In this document: positions 61,314 to 64,000 of the stretch, in pieces | Layout: every line of letters begins with the position of its first letter | Position numbering within the stretch: the first letter of the stretch is position 1 | Virus record (IMG/VR): IMGVR_UViG_3300028045_000001 | Coordinates: 126,001-190,000 of that record | Direction: 5' to 3' (one strand) | Source of the DNA: a virus | Length of the DNA stretch: 64,000 nt | The notes under the pieces: generated by a model | The model's database searches: none | The model's input: only the letters and a program-made list of their open reading frames with translations | Told to the model about the DNA's origin: nothing | Position numbers and translations under genes: made by a program

Positions 61314-62554
61314 CAGAATAACATCATAGGAGAATAATATGAAAATATGTAAGGTTGATGGATGTGATAGAAAACACCATGCTAAAGGTTACTGTCACAA
61401 ACATTATCTACAAATACAAAAATATGGCAAGATCCTGCCAGATAGAGTTATAACTGTTGGATGTAAAGTCGATAGATGCGATGAAAAGCACCATGCTAAA
61501 GGATACTGTAGGAAACACTATCTACAAGTGCAACAACATGGCAAGACCATGTCTGATAGAGTTAAGCCAGTTGGATGTAAAGTCGATAGATGTGATGGAA
61601 AACGCTATGCTAAAGGGTATTGTAGTAGACACTATCGACAAGTGCATAAGCGTGACAAGATCCTGCCAGATAGAGTTAAGCCCGTTGGATGTAAAGTCGA
61701 TAGATGTGACGGAAAACACTATGCTAAAGGGTATTGTAGCAAACATTATCGCCGGATGAGAAGACATGGTAAGATTCTGCCAGATAGAGTCAAACCCGTT
61801 GGATGTACAGTCGATAGATGTAATGAAGAGCGTGTAGCTAAGGGGTATTGTCACAAACACTATCATCAGATGCAGAGGAAGGGCAAGCTCCTGCCAGATA
61901 GAGTTGTTGGATGTAAAGTTGATGGATGTAAGGGAAAACACTATGCTAAAGGCCACTGTAGGAAACATTATCTACAAATGCATAGGTACGGTAAGATCCT
62001 ACCAGATAAAGTCAAACACGTTGGATGTAAATTCAAAGGATGTGATGAAAAATACAAAGCCAAGGGCTATTGTAATACACATTACAATCAAATATGGCGA
62101 CTTGGCAAGATCATAGGAGAATGATATGAAAATATGTAAAGTTAGCTGGTGTGATAGGGGGCGTGTAGCTAAGGGGTATTGCATTACACACTACCAACAA
62201 ATGCGGAGGAAGGGGAAGCTCCTACCAGACGGACCCGCAGTATGTAAAGTCGATGGGTGCGATGGAAAGCACTATGCTAAAGGCTACTGTCAAAAACACT
62301 ATCTACAAATGCATAAGCGTGGCAAGACCATGCCAGATAGAGTTGCTGAATGTCAAGTCGATGGGTGTGATAGAAAACACCATGCTAAAGGGTATTGTAG
62401 TAGACACTATCGACAAGTGCAAAAACATGGCAAGACCATGTCTGATAGAGTTATAACTGTTGGATGTAAAGTTGATGGATGTAAGAGAAAATACTATGCT
62501 AAAGGCCACTGTAGTAAACACTATCTACAAATATGGAAGCATGGTGAGATCATA
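61131..62554 (+). repeat. 13 tandem zinc-finger coding repeats over three genes
   Basis: Units of about 108-114 bases, 2 + 7 + 4 in the three genes. The ribosome site and start AGGAGAAT(A)AT before the first two genes are also repeated, pointing to gene multiplication by unequal crossing over. Confidence 0.78.
61339..62124 (+). CDS. zinc-finger-array protein, seven units (261 residues)
   Basis: AGGAGAATAAT before ATG. Seven units of 36-38 residues with consensus CKVDxCDxKHxAKGYCxKHY, then a basic stretch and GKILPDRV linker. Each has C-x4-C-x9-C-x2-H, a probable zinc site. Single copies of this finger are familiar as add-ons of phage and bacterial HNH-type proteins, but no HNH or other catalytic domain is present here. 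The very basic surface suggests nucleic acid binding. It has an early promoter upstream of the first gene. Confidence 0.78.
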   Translation: MKICKVDGCDRKHHAKGYCHKHYLQIQKYGKILPDRVITVGCKVDRCDEKHHAKGYCRKHYLQVQQHGKTMSDRVKPVGCKVDRCDGKRYAKGYCSRHYRQVHKRDKILPDRVKPVGCKVDRCDGKHYAKGYCSKHYRRMRRHGKILPDRVKPVGCTVDRCNEERVAKGYCHKHYHQMQRKGKLLPDRVVGCKVDGCKGKHYAKGHCRKHYLQMHRYGKILPDKVKHVGCKFKGCDEKYKAKGYCNTHYNQIWRLGKIIGE

Positions 62555-62560
62555 AAATAA
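62126..62560 (+). CDS. zinc-finger-array protein, four units (144 residues)
   Basis: ATG 62126 lies one base after the stop of the seven-unit gene, with AGGAGAATGAT overlapping its end. Four units of the same C-x4-C-x9-C-x2-H type. Except for the start, its units are close copies of those in the seven-unit protein. Confidence 0.76.
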   Translation: MKICKVSWCDRGRVAKGYCITHYQQMRRKGKLLPDGPAVCKVDGCDGKHYAKGYCQKHYLQMHKRGKTMPDRVAECQVDGCDRKHHAKGYCSRHYRQVQKHGKTMSDRVITVGCKVDGCKRKYYAKGHCSKHYLQIWKHGEIIK

Positions 62561-62600
62561 AAGTGTGCACTTAATCACACGCGATAGGAGGTAGTTGGAC

Positions 62601-63080
62601 ATGCACGAATGCATAGGTTCGTCTGTAATCCATGCGATGATGGCAGATGATGACTCGTATATAGCGCAGGAATTGTACGACTATTGCGCCTATAGTTTCG
62701 ACAGAGATATTTATTTAGAAAGTGTCAATGAAAACTTCGAGATTATTCCTGGACTATTAAGAACCACTATGCGATCTGATACAGCCACCAATATGTATGT
62801 ACTGACGGTGCACACTCTATGTGGATATGTGCTCACTATCCATACATCCAATAATTCGGGGTTACTTGATGCTTCTGGTGGGATCCTACAATTTAAAGAC
62901 GTGTATATAGGTAAACACATATTGACATATTCTGGTGGATATGTTGGACCCGGTAGAATCCTCGACATCAAATGGGCTTGTTGCGCCATACCTTACTATG
63001 TGGACCTATACATGGACTACGGGATAAACTACCCCATTATTGATGGGGCAATAGTGCCACCGATTAAATCAATTCTATAA
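62601..63080 (+). CDS. Hint-like paralogue, 159 residues
   Basis: ATG 62601 is favoured, nine bases after GGAGG; a TTG at 62595 is too close. The C-terminal half follows the same plan as the 63096 and 63634 products: GYVLTIHTSNNSGLLDASGG, then a VYIGKHIL strand, GRILDIKW, and an end IPYYVDLYMDYG...IIDGAIVPP. In intein terms these would be blocks B, F and G without the catalytic residues. The N-terminal half has the helix YIAQELYDYC shared with its neighbours (YTLEDLFEYY). The function is unknown. Confidence 0.5.
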   Translation: MHECIGSSVIHAMMADDDSYIAQELYDYCAYSFDRDIYLESVNENFEIIPGLLRTTMRSDTATNMYVLTVHTLCGYVLTIHTSNNSGLLDASGGILQFKDVYIGKHILTYSGGYVGPGRILDIKWACCAIPYYVDLYMDYGINYPIIDGAIVPPIKSIL

Positions 63081-63095
63081 GGGAGGACGAATAAC

Positions 63096-63617
63096 GTGAC
63101 TCACTATGGTACAAAAGAGTCCAAAGTATATGGAACATTATTCGGCGAGAACGAGTACACTCTTGAAGATCTATTCGAATACTACTACGTGAGTATGTAT
63201 GAGACCGATGAGCTCCCATATGCATTCGAGGAACTCGATGTCCCGACGTACATAGACAGTGTTGACAACAGAGGCTATTTAGTGCCAGCAGCGCTGATGG
63301 ATATGTACTATGTTGGCGATCACCACTTATGCTACAGGATAACTACACAAGCTAATAATTACAATTGTAATATTATTTCAACTAAAACTTCCAGGGACAG
63401 TTATTTTGTAGGGGTAGGAGGAGAGCTATTGCACGTGAGCCAATTGCAACAAGGTACTTCGATATTGGTATGCCCATTCCCTCCAGATGGAAATTTGTCC
63501 ATAGGAGTGATAAGCGATGTAACTATATTGCCTCCAGAAGAAATATATGGGATAGTATTAGAGGCCGATGTACAATACTACATCAAGGATGGGTTTGTAG
63601 TCCCATCGAACACATAA
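63096..63617 (+). CDS. Hint-like paralogue, 173 residues, GTG start
   Basis: GTG 63096 with GGGAGGACGAATAAC upstream. The part STKTSRDSYFVGVGGELLHV, then LQQGTSILV, aligns without gaps to the 63634 product (ATRTSSDSYFVKLGGELVAV, LKEGATILM). The end YYIKDGFVVPSN has the shape of an intein C-terminus but lacks His before Asn, and Asn is not followed by Cys, Ser or Thr in a host protein sequence. It is part of a tandem row of three related genes that continues past the window. Confidence 0.52.
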   Translation: MTHYGTKESKVYGTLFGENEYTLEDLFEYYYVSMYETDELPYAFEELDVPTYIDSVDNRGYLVPAALMDMYYVGDHHLCYRITTQANNYNCNIISTKTSRDSYFVGVGGELLHVSQLQQGTSILVCPFPPDGNLSIGVISDVTILPPEEIYGIVLEADVQYYIKDGFVVPSNT

Positions 63618-63633
63618 TAGTTGGAGAATAAAT

Positions 63634-64000
63634 ATGCACTATTGTACCATATGCGCAGAAGCAACATATGAAAATAGATGGTTATACACCATGTTTGATA
63701 TAATTGAGATGCTTAAGCAACCGGACAGCTTATTAGTAGATGGAATAAATGCGAACGGAGAAACTATACTGACACCAGTACTCGGACTTAGTCCTGCTAA
63801 AGAAGCATCGTGCTACACCGTGGTAGCCAGAGTAGTACGTGGACTCACATATTCAATGGCGACGCGCACTTCTTCGGATAGTTATTTTGTTAAACTAGGT
63901 GGCGAACTAGTGGCAGTGACCCAACTTAAAGAAGGAGCAACTATATTGATGCATCCATACATGAATGCTTTGACGCCAGGGGTGGTCTTGAGTATTAGCG
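63634..64000 (+). CDS. Hint-like paralogue, partial at the right edge
   Basis: TTGGAGAATAAAT before ATG. The first 122 residues are present and the frame is open at the edge. A CTIC pair at residues 4-7, the helix YTMFDIIEML, and the block aligned with the 63096 product identify it as the third member of the row. Confidence 0.5.
   Translation, partial: MHYCTICAEATYENRWLYTMFDIIEMLKQPDSLLVDGINANGETILTPVLGLSPAKEASCYTVVARVVRGLTYSMATRTSSDSYFVKLGGELVAVTQLKEGATILMHPYMNALTPGVVLSIS

Noticed and set aside
61131-62554. Repeats of about 110 bases resembling a repeat-spacer array
   Set aside because: They encode zinc-finger units in three open frames and have no unique spacers.
1-64000. tRNA genes, integrase, transposase or PhuZ-type tubulin
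   Set aside because: I saw no cloverleaf-like segments, no recombinase motifs and no tubulin GGGTG(S/T)G motif; short tRNAs could still be missed by eye.

Overview
The window is a piece of the genome of a large virulent-type tailed phage, most likely a jumbo phage related to phiKZ. The best evidence is the phage's own multisubunit RNA polymerase, with subunits split into separate genes. The beta' N-terminal half is at 5089-6546 (catalytic DFDGD), the beta C-terminal half at 49506-51605 and the beta' C-terminal half at 51766-53883. In addition, at least two dozen plus-strand sites match TTTATATATTAC-N4-ATG, which contains the TATATTAC element I recall as the phiKZ early promoter used by the virion RNA polymerase. 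The DNA is AT-rich and tightly packed. Start sites have strong Shine-Dalgarno sequences (GGAGG), and genes or operons end in long perfect hairpins. No gene-free stretch exceeds about 300 bases. I saw no tRNA, CRISPR array, integrase or transposase. The host cannot be fixed. A signal-anchored GH24 endolysin and a large lipoprotein suit a Gram-negative host, but this is inference.

Layout. 0-7.3 kb: end of an unknown gene, the exonuclease/motif A part of a family B DNA polymerase, an unknown minus-strand gene, an early-promoter protein that could be the phage-nucleus shell, the RNA polymerase beta' N-half and two small membrane proteins. 7.3-13.6 kb: a small Hint-like protein, a 752-residue acidic protein, then a block with a NADAR-family protein, a P-loop kinase-Nudix fusion, a DUF488 protein and the endolysin. 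13.6-18.5 kb: a divergent NAD-dependent DNA ligase and an SbcD/Mre11-type nuclease among unknown genes. 18.7-34.8 kb: an accessory region of many short, separately promoted early genes. It holds a minus-strand lipoprotein, two BspA/DUF285 repeat proteins without signal peptides, a DUF2493 SLOG protein, an Acb2/Tad1-type sponge and several paralogue pairs with duplicated promoter-leader cassettes. 34.9-43.0 kb: a PIN-like protein, an SSB-like protein ending DIPF, and several large unknown or structural genes. 43.1-47.2 kb: a cluster of small membrane proteins. 47.3-49.4 kb: a probable baseplate spike and neighbours. 49.5-55.5 kb: two RNA polymerase halves and an SF2 helicase. 55.6-59.5 kb: probable virion proteins. 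59.6-64 kb: small early genes, three zinc-finger-array proteins and three more Hint-like paralogues.

How it fits together. In phiKZ, a virion RNA polymerase reads TATATTAC promoters at the start of infection. Applied here, the promoted genes (accessory proteins, membrane proteins, two polymerase halves and the shell candidate) would be the first wave. Replication and repair genes (polymerase, ligase, SbcD, helicase, SSB-like) lie in the same strand-biased layout. Only six genes are on the minus strand, and several of these (lipoprotein, DUF2493, Acb2/Tad1-like) look like acquired accessory or counter-defence functions.
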